A DNA stretch of 64,000 bases from Fibrella rubiginis (GTDB taxonomy: Bacteria > Bacteroidota > Bacteroidia > Cytophagales > Spirosomataceae). The position numbers were made by a program, and so were the translations under genes. The stretch lies in contig NZ_JAFMYV010000001.1 of NCBI RefSeq assembly GCF_017353185.1, positions 62,001-126,000 of the forward strand. Reading direction: 5' to 3'. This document shows positions 43,901 to 51,775 of the stretch, piece after piece. Within the stretch, counting starts at the first letter, position 1, and the number at the start of each line of letters is the position of its first letter. Under the pieces are notes generated by a model. It was not told the origin of the DNA. It searched no databases and was given only the letters and a program-made list of their open reading frames with translations.

Positions 43901-45462
43901 ATTCGCTGAACGTACCCTTCGGCAATACCATTCGCAACACCCGCGACATCAATATCCAGGGTAGGGTGGATCTGGTGCTGCTTTACAACAAGATTAAAGC
44001 CCTGCGCTGGGCCAACACACCCAGTCCGGCGCGGTTGAATTTTGCCCGTAACCCCGGTAGCATCCAGGACATTAACCCAGGTGGTAGCCGGCTGGCAAAG
44101 AGTTTTGTGCGGGCACTGCTCACGGTGCGGGGCATCAACGTGACCTATAATTTGCAGGAGGGCACCATTTTGCCGGGTTTTCTACGGTCGCCCGCCATTT
44201 TTGGGCTTGACCAGTATGGCGCACCAGGACTACCGTTTGTGCTGGGCAGTCAGGATGCGGGCCTTGCCGAACGGGCCGCGCAGCGAGGGTGGCTCTCGCC
44301 GAGTATCGTGCAAAACGCCCCCTTTACGCAGACCATTACGCGGCGGTTTACGGCCAGTACCACACTCGAACCCTTCCGCGATTTCAGGCTGGTGGTCAAC
44401 GCCAACTACAACCGCGCCGACAACTACCAGGTATTCTACCGCCCGGCCCTGCTGGGCGCTGGGTTCAGCTACCAAAATCCGGTACGTAATGGCAGCTACA
44501 GCATGTCATACCTCTCCTTCGGTACCACGTTCGAGGGGCTGCGGTCCGATAACACGTCGCCAATTTTTGATCGGTTCGAGCAGTATCGGACCATTATTCA
44601 GAATCGGCTGAACGTGGACAATAAAATTGCCGCTGACAACCCCAATGCCTATGATAAGAAGTCGCAGGACGTGCTGATTCCGGCGTTTTTTGCGGCCTAC
44701 AGCGGGGCTAACCCCTATTCGGTGAAGTATTCGCCGTTCTACAGCATCCCGTTCCCTAACTGGGATCTGAACTACCAGGGGCTAACCAGGCTGAAGCCGT
44801 TTCAAAAGCTGTTTACGTCGTTCAACCTCACCCACCGCTATAACTCGAACTACAGCGTGGGCAACTTTGTGTCGTCGCTGAGCTACGAGGCGCAGTACGT
44901 GAACCTGGCTATTTCGGGCTACCCCCTGTCGCGGCAATTGACCACCTACGGGCAGTTTATTCCGGCGTTTGTGATGAGTACGATCACGATGTCGGAGCGA
45001 TTTGAGCCGTTTATCGGCGTGAATTTCCAGACGCGCAGCCGCCTGACGGGGTCGCTTACCTACAACCGGGCCCGCGAGGCCGGCCTGAACCTCTCAAACG
45101 CGCAGGTGGCCGAGGTGACCACCAAAGACATCACGGGATCGCTGGGTTTTACGAAGAAAAACATCCGGCTTCCTTTCCTAGTAAATGGACAGGTGAAGCG
45201 ACTGAAAAATGACCTCACATTCCAGTGCGCCCTCACCCTGCGCGACACCCGCACCATTCAGCGCAAACTCGATGCCGAGCAGACCATCGTGGCGGGTAAC
45301 GTCAACTTCCAGTTGCGTCCTCAGATCAGCTACGTAGTCAACAGCCGCCTGAGCCTGAACGCCTACTTCGACCGCTCCTTCAACGACCCCCTCGTCACCA
45401 ACAGCTTCATCCGCGCCACCACTGCCGGGGGTATACAAGCCCGGTTCAATCTGGCGCAGTAG
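37966..45462 (+). CDS. sprA: type IX secretion translocon / gliding protein SprA
   Basis: 2498 residues, in line with SprA proteins of about 2400. Signal peptide region RLWLLIGLVSASVASAFAQ; then a Pro/Ala-rich linker and a very long series of beta strands. Family phrases include EIRADQYSENRHFFLSQFFR, the repeated FNEQINLNFNGQIGERL, ITFWMMDPF, FTVWVDELR and a C-terminus ending in strands (GGIQARFNLAQ). SprA forms the giant 36-strand outer-membrane barrel through which type IX cargo passes. The PorP/SprF, PorE-like and GldF genes in the window fit with a gliding or secretion-competent cell. No clear promoter is seen; a 65-bp inverted repeat follows. Confidence 0.95.
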   Translation: MVKRYTVRRPNSDLYCALNQLVSASWLRHSTRLWLLIGLVSASVASAFAQTPARRGRTTPAASTTAPAADRRKAVADSMKAVAQERLDSLRAVKNAARRPTIRWQDRYTSRFSDRNPRSPYLLRDPKGLGTDFRMLPDKSVSINERIIPRSGAATGVANASVVTVGPTPGAPVSQTGPAGGRPAGLPYRPGEVVPFSDFNRLQNERMEDRLFREYAARRDGQSAVSGRGLIPKLEMPPILDRIFGGNNIDFKPNGFVTLDLGYLYQFIDNPAVAVRLRRQGNFIFNEQINLNFNGQIGERLGVLANFDTKASFNFENALKVNYRPQGLIPGLGANGLPQMPTVPGLPNLPAFGSTQMNPQLPFTPQNESILQNVEVGNLTWNLNSQLIPGVQNLFGIKLQTRFGKLNATTVLSQQRSRKQEIILRGGAMNRPFEIRADQYSENRHFFLSQFFRSNYERSLKSLPVITSGVTVTRLEVYVTNRTNTTESLRNVLGFADLAEPVPYNTANPNVQSAAPAGSPASNEANALFGRVKANANLRQVDRTSEELATTFGLQKGTDYDLLRGAKRLTDREFRFDPQLGYISLITPLRNDEVLAVSYEYTYQGRHYQVGELTEDYQGQADDKVLYLKLLKSSTIRNNLQNPMWNLMMKNIYSLNTTGLARQGFQFRIIYKDDVTGIDNPVLQDSELAGIPLVQVFNMDQLNQQLDPQPDGNFDFVEGTTVDSRNGLVIFPVLEPFGSFLDRKLASPESKAKYVFNELYRTTLADAQQISVKNKFFLRGSFQSTNGLPTDLPYGVKEQSVQVTAGGVPLVAGQDYVIEAQRIRFLNESIANSGREIRITYELPDLFQNQIRTLIGGRFDYRLAPDINVGFTAMNMRETPAGFLTRVAIGNEPVNNTMLGVDINLRKDAPGLTRLLDRLPLIQTKEPSAIQFTGEAAQFIPGIAKSVNNNAFIDDFEATRTIFDLTRQPIRWRLGATPQNFPQGTFANPLEYGYRRARISVYNVDQTLGLPGGGSAGININLTAEDLNNVNEKFFLPTSLFPGRSARQIQLPENVLDIAYFPDERGMYNYNPELTTDGKLPNPRQNFGAVTRAVSSDNDFDNANIENITFWMMDPFTDDPVRGTPDPKKNKPNKTGGLLRFNLGDISEDVIKDGRYEFENGFPIDTTNVRNRGVDMTPWGNAPRQQFVTNAFTNQAGARERQDIGLDGLNNEQEQAKFKPYLDAVRARVTDAEARRQIENDPSNDDFRYYLGAQADSVKYIVARYKQFLGMQNNSPENANDLNQYTTPANSILPDIEDLNADNTINEQEAYYEYDVPLSKERLQVGTGYIIDKVNAEGVNWYLFRVPVRTPARKYGNINGFKSIRFMRMVLTDFQEPVVLRFAQLQMEANQYRKYTGDLTQRGLQEVPEPYDAQFKVSAVNIEENSQTTNDKYAYSVPPGFIRDRDYTQINDVALNEQSMALSVTNLRDGDSRGAFKNTNFDFLFRDRLKMFIHMHSPDKTITPQTGPVSAFIRIGTDYTENYYEIEVPGLLATPEGTNIPEDVWPYQNELDLAFDELISLKAARNRANGRASGLGFTLPSENGRYQLTVVGNPDLSSVQSIMIGVRNPKSVDEQTRSFTVWVDELRAVGINQKSGYAAIGAANVRLADLATITASGRYTTFGFGGVQTKPTERTREFTTEYGLTAAVALGKLTPEKWGLQIPVYVNYDARHVTPQFNPLDPDTPLETSLASLPDGVDRNLYRRLVQDITVRQGINFSNVRKIRTNPSAIPRPWDIENFGFNYAFNNITRSNILTGEYLQEQYRGGFTYTFSSQPKPFEPFRNVKGLERKYLYWLRDFNITLLPTLVAFRTDMDRSFIKTQLRNADLTTNGIPAQFEKYFLFNRYYDVTWNLTKSLVLTYRAAANSIIDEPQGDINTQTKRDSIWRNVQSLGRMKNYIQSFNATYRVPFDKFPALNWMTADVGARTEYQFQANSYGIKDSLNVPFGNTIRNTRDINIQGRVDLVLLYNKIKALRWANTPSPARLNFARNPGSIQDINPGGSRLAKSFVRALLTVRGINVTYNLQEGTILPGFLRSPAIFGLDQYGAPGLPFVLGSQDAGLAERAAQRGWLSPSIVQNAPFTQTITRRFTASTTLEPFRDFRLVVNANYNRADNYQVFYRPALLGAGFSYQNPVRNGSYSMSYLSFGTTFEGLRSDNTSPIFDRFEQYRTIIQNRLNVDNKIAADNPNAYDKKSQDVLIPAFFAAYSGANPYSVKYSPFYSIPFPNWDLNYQGLTRLKPFQKLFTSFNLTHRYNSNYSVGNFVSSLSYEAQYVNLAISGYPLSRQLTTYGQFIPAFVMSTITMSERFEPFIGVNFQTRSRLTGSLTYNRAREAGLNLSNAQVAEVTTKDITGSLGFTKKNIRLPFLVNGQVKRLKNDLTFQCALTLRDTRTIQRKLDAEQTIVAGNVNFQLRPQISYVVNSRLSLNAYFDRSFNDPLVTNSFIRATTAGGIQARFNLAQ

Positions 45463-45483
45463 GCGTGAACGAGTGGCTATCCC

Positions 45484-45633
45484 GTTGTCGCTTGGCTCAT
45501 GCCGAGTGACGAGTATTAAAGGGCCTCTGGCCCGTATTGCGACGTTGAATCATGTTAGGCAAACAGACTCAACGTCGCACTACGGGCCAGAGGCCCTTTG
45601 ATACTCGTCACTCGGTATGAGCCAAGCGACAAC
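45484..45633. repeat. 65-bp near-perfect inverted repeat between convergent sprA and histidine kinase genes
   Basis: Arms 45484-45548 and 45569-45633 match at 62 of 65 positions with a 20-nt loop. Unlike several others, the arms are not heptamer arrays. It lies between two genes that end toward each other, a natural place for a bidirectional terminator, but no T-tract is attached. Confidence 0.95.
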
Positions 45634-45696
45634 AACAGAACAAATAAATCCCCGCGATAGCCACTCTTTCGCTCGTTCAGCTTTCACTCGTTCACC

Positions 45697-47568
45697 CTAC
45701 GCGGGCAACCGCACCAGAAACGTAGAACCTTTGCCGGGTTGGCTGGTGGCGCTGATGGTGCCGCCGTGGCTATCGACTACGCGGAAGCAGATGGCGAGGC
45801 CCACGCCGGTGCCGGGGTATACCTGCTGAGCATGCAGGCGCTGGAACACCTGGAAAATACGGTCGGTGTACTTATCGTCGAAACCAATACCGTTGTCGAT
45901 CACGCTGATCTCGTACCAGCCCTGGCCGTCGGTTTCGGTGCGTTGGCACCGGATCTCAATGTGAACTAGGTGATCGGGGCTGTCGAGCGGATGAAACTTC
46001 AGTGCGTTGGTGAGCAGATTCTGAAACAGTTGTCGCAGCTGCGAGGCGTCGCCGGCTATTACGGGCAGGTGGTCGCGTTGAATCACGGCCCCGGTTTCGG
46101 CAATGCGCAGGTCTAGATCGGCCAATACGTCGTTGAGTATCCCTTCCAGGTCAACGGGCGTAAATGGCTGCCGGTGCGTGGTAATGCGCGAATAGATAAG
46201 CAGATCGTTGATGAGCCGACTCATGCGGCCTGCTGCCACCTGCATTCGCTGAAGTGCATCCTGCCCAAAATCGCCCAGTTCGGTACCATAGCGTTCGCTG
46301 ATCAGGTCACCGAAGGCGCGAATTTTGCGGAGGGGCTCCTGCAAATCGTGGCTGGCCACGTAGGCAAATTGTTGCAGGTTATCGTTTGAGTGAAGCAATT
46401 CCTGATTGGCCGCTTCCAGTTGCTGCCGATACAGGCGGCTTTCAGTTACGTCGAGCGAGGCACTGACGAAGCCATCACCAAACTTTACCATCGACACCTG
46501 AAACCATTGATTACCCAGTTGCCGCTCAAATTGGACAGGCTCGCCTGTGGTCACTACGTGCCGATAATGTTCGTAGGCATAACTGGCTTTTACATTGGGG
46601 TTGATCGCCGTCATGCGTTTGCCAGTGAGTTCTTTGATGGAAGACTGGAGGGCATCGGCAGCAGCCTGATTGACGTGTACGCAAACGAAATCCTCAATCT
46701 CGCCTGCAGCATTGCGGACGGCCTCATACAGAGCCACGGCCATGGGAGCTGCCATAAGCAGACTGTCGAGCAGCTCGGCCTGCCGTTGTTGCGCCAACTC
46801 GGCGGTTTTAATGGGTGTGATGTCGATGTAGGACCGGATAAATCCGTCTTTCCAGGCTACAGCCTGCGCGTCGAACCAGAAATCGTAACCATCACCCTGA
46901 TATCGGTCCTGAAACCGCACCGACTCGCCTTTTTCGACAAGCTCCACCCACTTGCTGAAAAAACCGCTGGAATTATGTTCTGGAAACAACTCCAGCATGC
47001 TTTTGCCCACCACATCGTCGGCGGTAAGGCCCGTAACCATACCCGCTGCTTTGTTGTAGGATTTATACGTAAAGTCGATGATCTTACCGGTCGAATCGCG
47101 CACACTGGTAAAATGCGAAACGCCAGCCAAAGCGTTGTCGATCAAATGTTTGTATTCATCAACCTGCTGCTCAAGCTGGTGCTTTTCCGTAATGTCATGA
47201 TAGGATAATATTGCCTGATGATCCAGATTGGATGCCGACACCTCAAACCAGCGTGGACTTAATTTATCCTCGGTCGCAAACGTAAACTGGCAGGATGTAC
47301 CGGTATCCAGCACGGCTATCAACTGGTTAAAAAAAGGCGTTTGAACCAAACTGGGGTATATATCGCGCAGTGTCTGGCCCTGCCAATCACCAGCTAACAG
47401 GTTTAAATCTGCTTCTGCCTTCTGATTCGCCAGCACAATGCGAAGGTCGGTTATGGCCGATTTGGCCCCACCAGTGCGTACGGCTTCATAGACGATCATG
47501 CCATGGATGGCTGCGTCGAGTATACGTTGCAACCAGGTTGTTGGCACTGATTCGACCATTGAGTTCAT
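45697..47568 (-). CDS. PAS domain sensor histidine kinase
   Basis: 623 residues from the ATG at 47568 ([16 protein letters not shown]); the longer frame starts with TTG and overlaps the promoter. Three PAS-like domains (about 15-125, 140-250, 265-375) are followed by the HisKA dimerisation domain with the phospho-acceptor histidine in [20 protein letters not shown] and a HATPase_c domain ([26 protein letters not shown]). No transmembrane helix, so it is a cytoplasmic sensor; no response regulator is adjacent. Confidence 0.92.
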   Translation of the reverse strand: MNSMVESVPTTWLQRILDAAIHGMIVYEAVRTGGAKSAITDLRIVLANQKAEADLNLLAGDWQGQTLRDIYPSLVQTPFFNQLIAVLDTGTSCQFTFATEDKLSPRWFEVSASNLDHQAILSYHDITEKHQLEQQVDEYKHLIDNALAGVSHFTSVRDSTGKIIDFTYKSYNKAAGMVTGLTADDVVGKSMLELFPEHNSSGFFSKWVELVEKGESVRFQDRYQGDGYDFWFDAQAVAWKDGFIRSYIDITPIKTAELAQQRQAELLDSLLMAAPMAVALYEAVRNAAGEIEDFVCVHVNQAAADALQSSIKELTGKRMTAINPNVKASYAYEHYRHVVTTGEPVQFERQLGNQWFQVSMVKFGDGFVSASLDVTESRLYRQQLEAANQELLHSNDNLQQFAYVASHDLQEPLRKIRAFGDLISERYGTELGDFGQDALQRMQVAAGRMSRLINDLLIYSRITTHRQPFTPVDLEGILNDVLADLDLRIAETGAVIQRDHLPVIAGDASQLRQLFQNLLTNALKFHPLDSPDHLVHIEIRCQRTETDGQGWYEISVIDNGIGFDDKYTDRIFQVFQRLHAQQVYPGTGVGLAICFRVVDSHGGTISATSQPGKGSTFLVRLPA

Positions 47569-47604
47569 AACAGTTTGAGGATGAATTGATACAGGTACAA
47601 GTGT

Positions 47605-47612
47605 CAAATTTA
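47605..47612 (-). promoter_or_regulatory. -7 box for the histidine kinase gene
   Basis: The complement reads TAAATTTG (TAnnTTTG), 36 bp before the ATG at 47568. Confidence 0.55.
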
Positions 47613-47699
47613 CCTCATACTGCTTTTACAACGATGTGTCTAATGGTAATTTAAGCCAGTTGTGGTTTTGCCATGTTTGTGAGGCACGGCCAGGGACTC

Positions 47700-49196
47700 T
47701 CACTTCATAGACGATACAGACGCCTCCTGAACCTGGTGGGCATGTTCAATGGTGTAATCAGCTAGATTGACGCGGCGGGTTCGTTTGCGGTAGGCAACAG
47801 TAAGGGCAGGCCATAAAGTAGTATTGCGCCCTTGCTCATTCATATACCAACTCTGGCAACCCGACGCCCAGACGGTGCCGGTTAACTGCTGTTGCAGGTC
47901 AGCATTGTGCCTTTCCTGTACGTCAGGCTTCACGTCCAGAAACGCATCGTCGCCAACTTGCTCCAGTTTCTGAATGTAATCCATGGCATAATTGAGCTGC
48001 GACTCAATCATGTGCACCACCGAATTGTGACCCAGCCCCGTATTGGGTCCCATCAGAAACAGCAGGTTTGGGAAGCCCGACACGGTGGTGCCCAGCAGCG
48101 CCTGCGCCCCTGTCTGCGCCCATTCGCCCAGCAGGCTGCGCCCGTTGCGGCCAGTGAGGGTCTGGTTCAGATAGATGTCGGCTACAACAAATCCCGTGCT
48201 GAAAATAAGAACGTCGAAAGGTCGTTCGGCGCCATCCTGTGTGCGGATGCCCGTGGGCGTAACGGCCTCGATCCGGTCAGTAACCAGCTCAACGTTGGGG
48301 CGGGTGAGGGCAGGGTAATAATCATCGGAAACCAGTACGCGCTTGCAGCCCATCTTATAGGTTGGCCAGGCCTTGCGGCGTAGCTCGGGGTCGCTGATCT
48401 GGCTTTCAAGGTGTTTGCGCGCCTGCGCTGTGCCTACCTTGTTGAGCACGTCATTTCCCATAAATGAAAGGCCAAACAGCTCATTGAGCCAGTAGAAAAA
48501 ACCCCGGTGCAGTTGCTGCAAAGTGGGCACCCGGTTATATAGACGCTGCTGCCAGGGCGCATAGCTCCGGTTGTTACGCGGCGTTACGTAGGGGGCAGTA
48601 CGCTGAAAGACGGTAAGTTGGCCGACAACGGGTGCAATCTCCGGCACAATCTGAATAGCCGAAGCACCCGTGCCGATCACCGCCACGCGCTTACCAGCCA
48701 GATCATAACTATGGTTCCAGCGGGCCGAGTGAAAGGTGGTGCCCATGAAAGTGTCCAGGCCCGGCAGTTTGGGTACGCTGGGCCGGTTAAGGGGACCAAT
48801 GGCGGCCACCACCACACGGGCCGTAGTTACGGTGCCCCGCCCGTCGGTAAGTTGCCAGCAGGCTTGCTCTTCCAGCCAGACAGTCGAGACGATTTCGGTG
48901 TTGAACCGGATTCTGTCGCGAATGCCAAATCGGTCTACGCACTGCTGGAGGTAGCGGTGAATTTCGGGCTGGGGTGAATACGCTTTCGACCAGTTAGGAT
49001 TGGGCGCAAACGAGAACGAGTATAGGTGCGAGGGTACGTCGCAGGCACAGCCGGGATAGGTGTTCTCTCGCCAGGTGCCGCCAACGTCGTTGGCGCGTTC
49101 AAACACGATGAACGAGTTGCGCCCACTCAACGTCAGCCGGATGGCGGCTCCCAGGCCAGCAAAACCGGCTCCGATAATGGCTACTTGATAGGTCAT
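47700..49196 (-). CDS. flavin-binding monooxygenase (Baeyer-Villiger type)
   Basis: 498 residues. FAD site VAIIGAGFAGLGAAIRL near the N-terminus, NADPH site VAVIGTGASAIQIV near 178, and between them the Baeyer-Villiger fingerprint F-x-G-x3-H-x3-W (FMGTTFHSARWNHSYDL). YPGCACDVPSHLYSFSF is also typical. It probably inserts oxygen into ketones or oxidises related substrates in the cytoplasm; the substrate is unknown. It diverges from gcvH with an imperfect inverted repeat between them. Confidence 0.9.
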   Translation of the reverse strand: MTYQVAIIGAGFAGLGAAIRLTLSGRNSFIVFERANDVGGTWRENTYPGCACDVPSHLYSFSFAPNPNWSKAYSPQPEIHRYLQQCVDRFGIRDRIRFNTEIVSTVWLEEQACWQLTDGRGTVTTARVVVAAIGPLNRPSVPKLPGLDTFMGTTFHSARWNHSYDLAGKRVAVIGTGASAIQIVPEIAPVVGQLTVFQRTAPYVTPRNNRSYAPWQQRLYNRVPTLQQLHRGFFYWLNELFGLSFMGNDVLNKVGTAQARKHLESQISDPELRRKAWPTYKMGCKRVLVSDDYYPALTRPNVELVTDRIEAVTPTGIRTQDGAERPFDVLIFSTGFVVADIYLNQTLTGRNGRSLLGEWAQTGAQALLGTTVSGFPNLLFLMGPNTGLGHNSVVHMIESQLNYAMDYIQKLEQVGDDAFLDVKPDVQERHNADLQQQLTGTVWASGCQSWYMNEQGRNTTLWPALTVAYRKRTRRVNLADYTIEHAHQVQEASVSSMK

Positions 49197-49203
49197 ACGT
49201 ATG

Positions 49204-49353
49204 GTCTGGAATGTCGTAGAATGGAGTACTGGTAGTCTGGGAAATCGTTCTGATAAGTCGGCTTTGCTAATTTACGATAAGAGTAAACGCGCCAGTCACC
49301 TACAGAAAGCGGCTTTCCAGACTGCCGGTACTCCGCTCTACGACTTTCCAGAC
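49204..49353. repeat. imperfect 41-bp inverted repeat between divergent genes
   Basis: Arms 49204-49244 and 49313-49353 pair at 34 of 41 positions with a 68-nt spacer. It begins 8 bp before the monooxygenase start and lies upstream of the gcvH -7 box, so it cannot be a 3'-end hairpin. The sequence ACGACTTTCCAGAC (49340-49353) is repeated at 53467-53480. Confidence 0.85.
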
Positions 49354-49373
49354 TAAAAATCGACTTTTAACCC

Positions 49374-49381
49374 TATTTTTG
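49374..49381 (+). promoter_or_regulatory. -7 box for gcvH
   Basis: TATTTTTG (TAnnTTTG) followed by C, 21 bp before the gcvH ATG at 49403. Confidence 0.65.
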
Positions 49382-49402
49382 CACCATAACTAATGCACTC
49401 AA

Positions 49403-49786
49403 ATGACGTTCCCAGACGAACTACGTTATACCGCGGATCATGAATGGATTCGCCTCGAAGCCGACGGCACGGCCATTGTTGGCATCACTGATTTTGCACA
49501 GCATGAGTTGGGCGATATCGTTTATGTCGACATCAACACGTTGGGCCAGACGCTCGATAAAGGCGAAGTGTTTGGCTCGGTAGAAGCTGTTAAGACCGTG
49601 TCGGACCTGTTCTTGCCCATTGCCGGTGAGATTATGGAAATGAACGACGAAGCCGAAAAAAGCCCGGAACTGGTCAATACGGATCCCTACGGTCGCGGCT
49701 GGATCGTGCGCGTTCGTCCCTCCGACGCTGCCGAGGTTGAGGGGTTAATGAGTGTCGACGCGTATAAAGACCTTATTGGCCAGTAA
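49403..49786 (+). CDS. gcvH: glycine cleavage system H protein
   Basis: 127 residues. Lipoyl carrier domain with the lipoylated lysine K64 in GSVEAVKTVSDLF; ELRYTADHEWIRLE at the start and GWIVRVRPSD near the end are typical. It carries the aminomethyl group between the P, T and L proteins in the cytoplasm. The other gcv genes are not in the window. It has a clear promoter and a clear terminator and so is probably a single-gene transcript. Confidence 0.96.
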   Translation: MTFPDELRYTADHEWIRLEADGTAIVGITDFAQHELGDIVYVDINTLGQTLDKGEVFGSVEAVKTVSDLFLPIAGEIMEMNDEAEKSPELVNTDPYGRGWIVRVRPSDAAEVEGLMSVDAYKDLIGQ

Positions 49787-49795
49787 GGCTAGCTG

Positions 49796-49912
49796 ATGAA
49801 GAAGGCTTTCCACACACTGTATTGGACTATGTTGGTTCTGCCTTCGGTATTCATTGTCAACTTGTTCAGTCAAAAAGGCTCCCCTGTTGAGGAGCCTTTT
49901 TTATGCTCATGA
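49796..49912 (+). CDS. possible 38-aa single-pass membrane peptide
   Basis: A short ORF starts 9 bp after the gcvH stop: MKKAFHTLYWTMLVLPSVF then a few more residues, with one hydrophobic segment (about 9-23) and a basic start. It runs through the gcvH terminator and into the dihydroorotase start. No family recognised; it could be a chance ORF or the remnant of a longer membrane protein. Confidence 0.25.
   Translation: MKKAFHTLYWTMLVLPSVFIVNLFSQKGSPVEEPFLCS
49872..49902 (+). terminator. gcvH intrinsic terminator touching the next start codon
   Basis: Perfect 11-bp stem (AAAAAGGCTCC 49872-49882 with GGAGCCTTTTT 49891-49901), 8-nt loop, T-run to 49902. The next ORF starts with ATG at 49903, directly after the T-run. 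Confidence 0.9.
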
Positions 49913-51216
49913 ATATATTTATTCGGTCAGCGCGGGTAGTAGATCGGGCGTCGTTGCAAAACGGTCAGCTGGTCGACATACTGGTGCGCAACGGTCTTAT
50001 CGCCAGCTTCACAACAACCAACCCTGACCTAAGGCCGGAAACAGGTGCAGTGGTCATCGAGGGCGGCAACCTGCACGTTTCGGCGGGGTGGGTCGACGCA
50101 CGCGCTGCCGCCAACGACCCCGGCTATGAGCACCGCGAAGCGCTGGCCGACCTGGCGCGGGTGGCCGCTGCCGGTGGTTTCACCGACGTGGCGCTGCTGC
50201 CCAATACCCAGCCCGTGGTCGATGCCAAAGATACCCTGGGCTACCTGCGCCGCACCGCCGATGGGTTCCCTACCGTGCGGCTGCATCCCGTGGCGGCCAT
50301 TACCAAAGGGGCTAAGGGTGACGATTTTACGGACATGATCGACCTGCACCGGGCGGGGGCCGTGGCGTTCTCAGACGGTGACCACCCCCTGCAACACCCC
50401 GACCTGCTGGTTAAAACCCTGCAATACCTGCGTCCGTTTGGTGGTTTGCTCATCAACCGGCCCGAAGACACCCGCCTTACCCGATACGGGCAGATGCACG
50501 AGGGCATTCAAAGCACCCGTCAGGGGCTGAAAGGTCTGCCCGCGCTGGCCGAAGTGATGACCGTGGCGCGTGACCTGCGGCTGCTGGCCTATGTGCTGGA
50601 GACCGAACCTGCCGCACCTGATGCCGCACCTATGCTGCATTTTACCTGCCTCTCCGCTGCCGAATCGGTAGCCCTGATCCGGGAGGCAAAAGCGCAGGGT
50701 CTGCCCGTAAGCTGCGACGTAGCCGCTCACCAACTGGCCTACACCGACGAAGCCCTGCACACGTTCGATTCGAACCTGAAAGTAAACCCGCCCTTCCGGG
50801 GTGCTGCCGACGTGGCCGCGCTCTGGGCCGGACTTGCCGACGGCACCATCGACGCAGTCGTGTCGGATCACCACCCGCACGAAGAGGAAACCAAAAACGT
50901 GGAGTTCGACGTGGCCGAATTTGGGATGTTGGGAGCCGAAACGGTGTTTGCGCTAATACAAACACATAACAAAGACCGATTGGCGCTAGCTGACCTCATC
51001 GACCGCCTCACCACCGGCCCGCGCCGGGTGTTGCGCCTGCCGCCCGTCTTATTGGCCGAGGGTCAACCCGCCGCATTAACTATCTTCAATCCAACCGCTT
51101 CCTGGACCTATACCCGCACACTGTCGCCCGCCAAAAACAGTCCGCTCCTGGGCCAGACATTGGTCGGAAACGTAGTTGGCACGGTGCTGGGAGGACATTA
51201 CACGGTTCAACAGTAG
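49903..51216 (+). CDS. dihydroorotase-like protein lacking the HxH metal motif
   Basis: 437 residues (a second ATG at 49909 is equally possible). Amidohydrolase fold of the dihydroorotase type: GFTDVALLPNTQPVVD, FNSNLKVNPP-like DSNLKVNPPFR and the conserved VSDHHPHEEETKNVEF. The usual start of the barrel, D-x-H-x-H-x-R-DPG, is here DARAAANDPGYEH, so both zinc-binding histidines are absent. The protein may be a catalytically weak or structural PyrC-like subunit for aspartate transcarbamoylase, as known for PyrC' proteins, or use different ligands. A separate active dihydroorotase would be expected elsewhere. The DUF4199 gene starts 10 bp after the stop. Confidence 0.8.
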   Translation: MLMNIFIRSARVVDRASLQNGQLVDILVRNGLIASFTTTNPDLRPETGAVVIEGGNLHVSAGWVDARAAANDPGYEHREALADLARVAAAGGFTDVALLPNTQPVVDAKDTLGYLRRTADGFPTVRLHPVAAITKGAKGDDFTDMIDLHRAGAVAFSDGDHPLQHPDLLVKTLQYLRPFGGLLINRPEDTRLTRYGQMHEGIQSTRQGLKGLPALAEVMTVARDLRLLAYVLETEPAAPDAAPMLHFTCLSAAESVALIREAKAQGLPVSCDVAAHQLAYTDEALHTFDSNLKVNPPFRGAADVAALWAGLADGTIDAVVSDHHPHEEETKNVEFDVAEFGMLGAETVFALIQTHNKDRLALADLIDRLTTGPRRVLRLPPVLLAEGQPAALTIFNPTASWTYTRTLSPAKNSPLLGQTLVGNVVGTVLGGHYTVQQ

Positions 51217-51226
51217 ACTCACCTCT

Positions 51227-51775
51227 ATGGCCTATTTCAATCATCCATTACTAAAAATACCGCTGCTGTTTGGGCTGGGAGCGGGGCTGGCTGTTTTTGG
51301 CTACTTCATGGCTCTGTACGCCACGGGTCGGTCGGCGTTGTTTATCATCGAAAAATACCCCCTCGATTACGGTATTCATATTATTCTGATGGTGGCGGCG
51401 GTCTGGTATTATCGGAAAAACGTGGGCAAGGGTATGCTACACCTCTGGGAAGGGCTAACCATTTGTTACGTCATCAACACAGTCGGCGCGCTGGTGGCCG
51501 GCTGGCTGATCTACGGCTTTATCACCTACGTTGATCCGGCCCTGTTCACGCGCTACATCGACGACCTTACGCAGTTTCAAATCAGCGACAAGGCGGCCAT
51601 GGTGAAGCAATTTGGGCAGGAAGCTTACGTGGCGCTGCTCAAACAAACCAAGGAAAGCCGCCCCGACGTGATTCCGCTGAGTATGCTGGGTAAAAAAACG
51701 CTCTATACCATTTTTGTGGCGCTTATTATTTCGTTACTCTTCCGTAAACAGGACTATTCCGTATTGAAACCATGA
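51227..51775 (+). CDS. DUF4199 domain membrane protein
   Basis: 182 residues from the ATG at 51227 (MAYFNHPLLKIPLLFGLGAG). Four hydrophobic segments with the DUF4199 arrangement; the central hydrophilic part (about 95-145) lies before the last helix. Function unknown, Bacteroidota-restricted as far as I know. Its last bases overlap the start of the next DUF4199 gene (ATGA at 51772), so the two are translated together and may pair in the membrane. Confidence 0.8.
   Translation: MAYFNHPLLKIPLLFGLGAGLAVFGYFMALYATGRSALFIIEKYPLDYGIHIILMVAAVWYYRKNVGKGMLHLWEGLTICYVINTVGALVAGWLIYGFITYVDPALFTRYIDDLTQFQISDKAAMVKQFGQEAYVALLKQTKESRPDVIPLSMLGKKTLYTIFVALIISLLFRKQDYSVLKP

Noticed and set aside
46390..47208. 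272-codon plus-strand ORF opposite the histidine kinase
   Set aside because: The minus-strand frame shows complete PAS, HisKA and HATPase motifs; the other is a shadow.
49204..49353. Inverted repeat read as a terminator
   Set aside because: It lies between two divergent gene starts, so no transcript ends there; it is reported as a repeat only.
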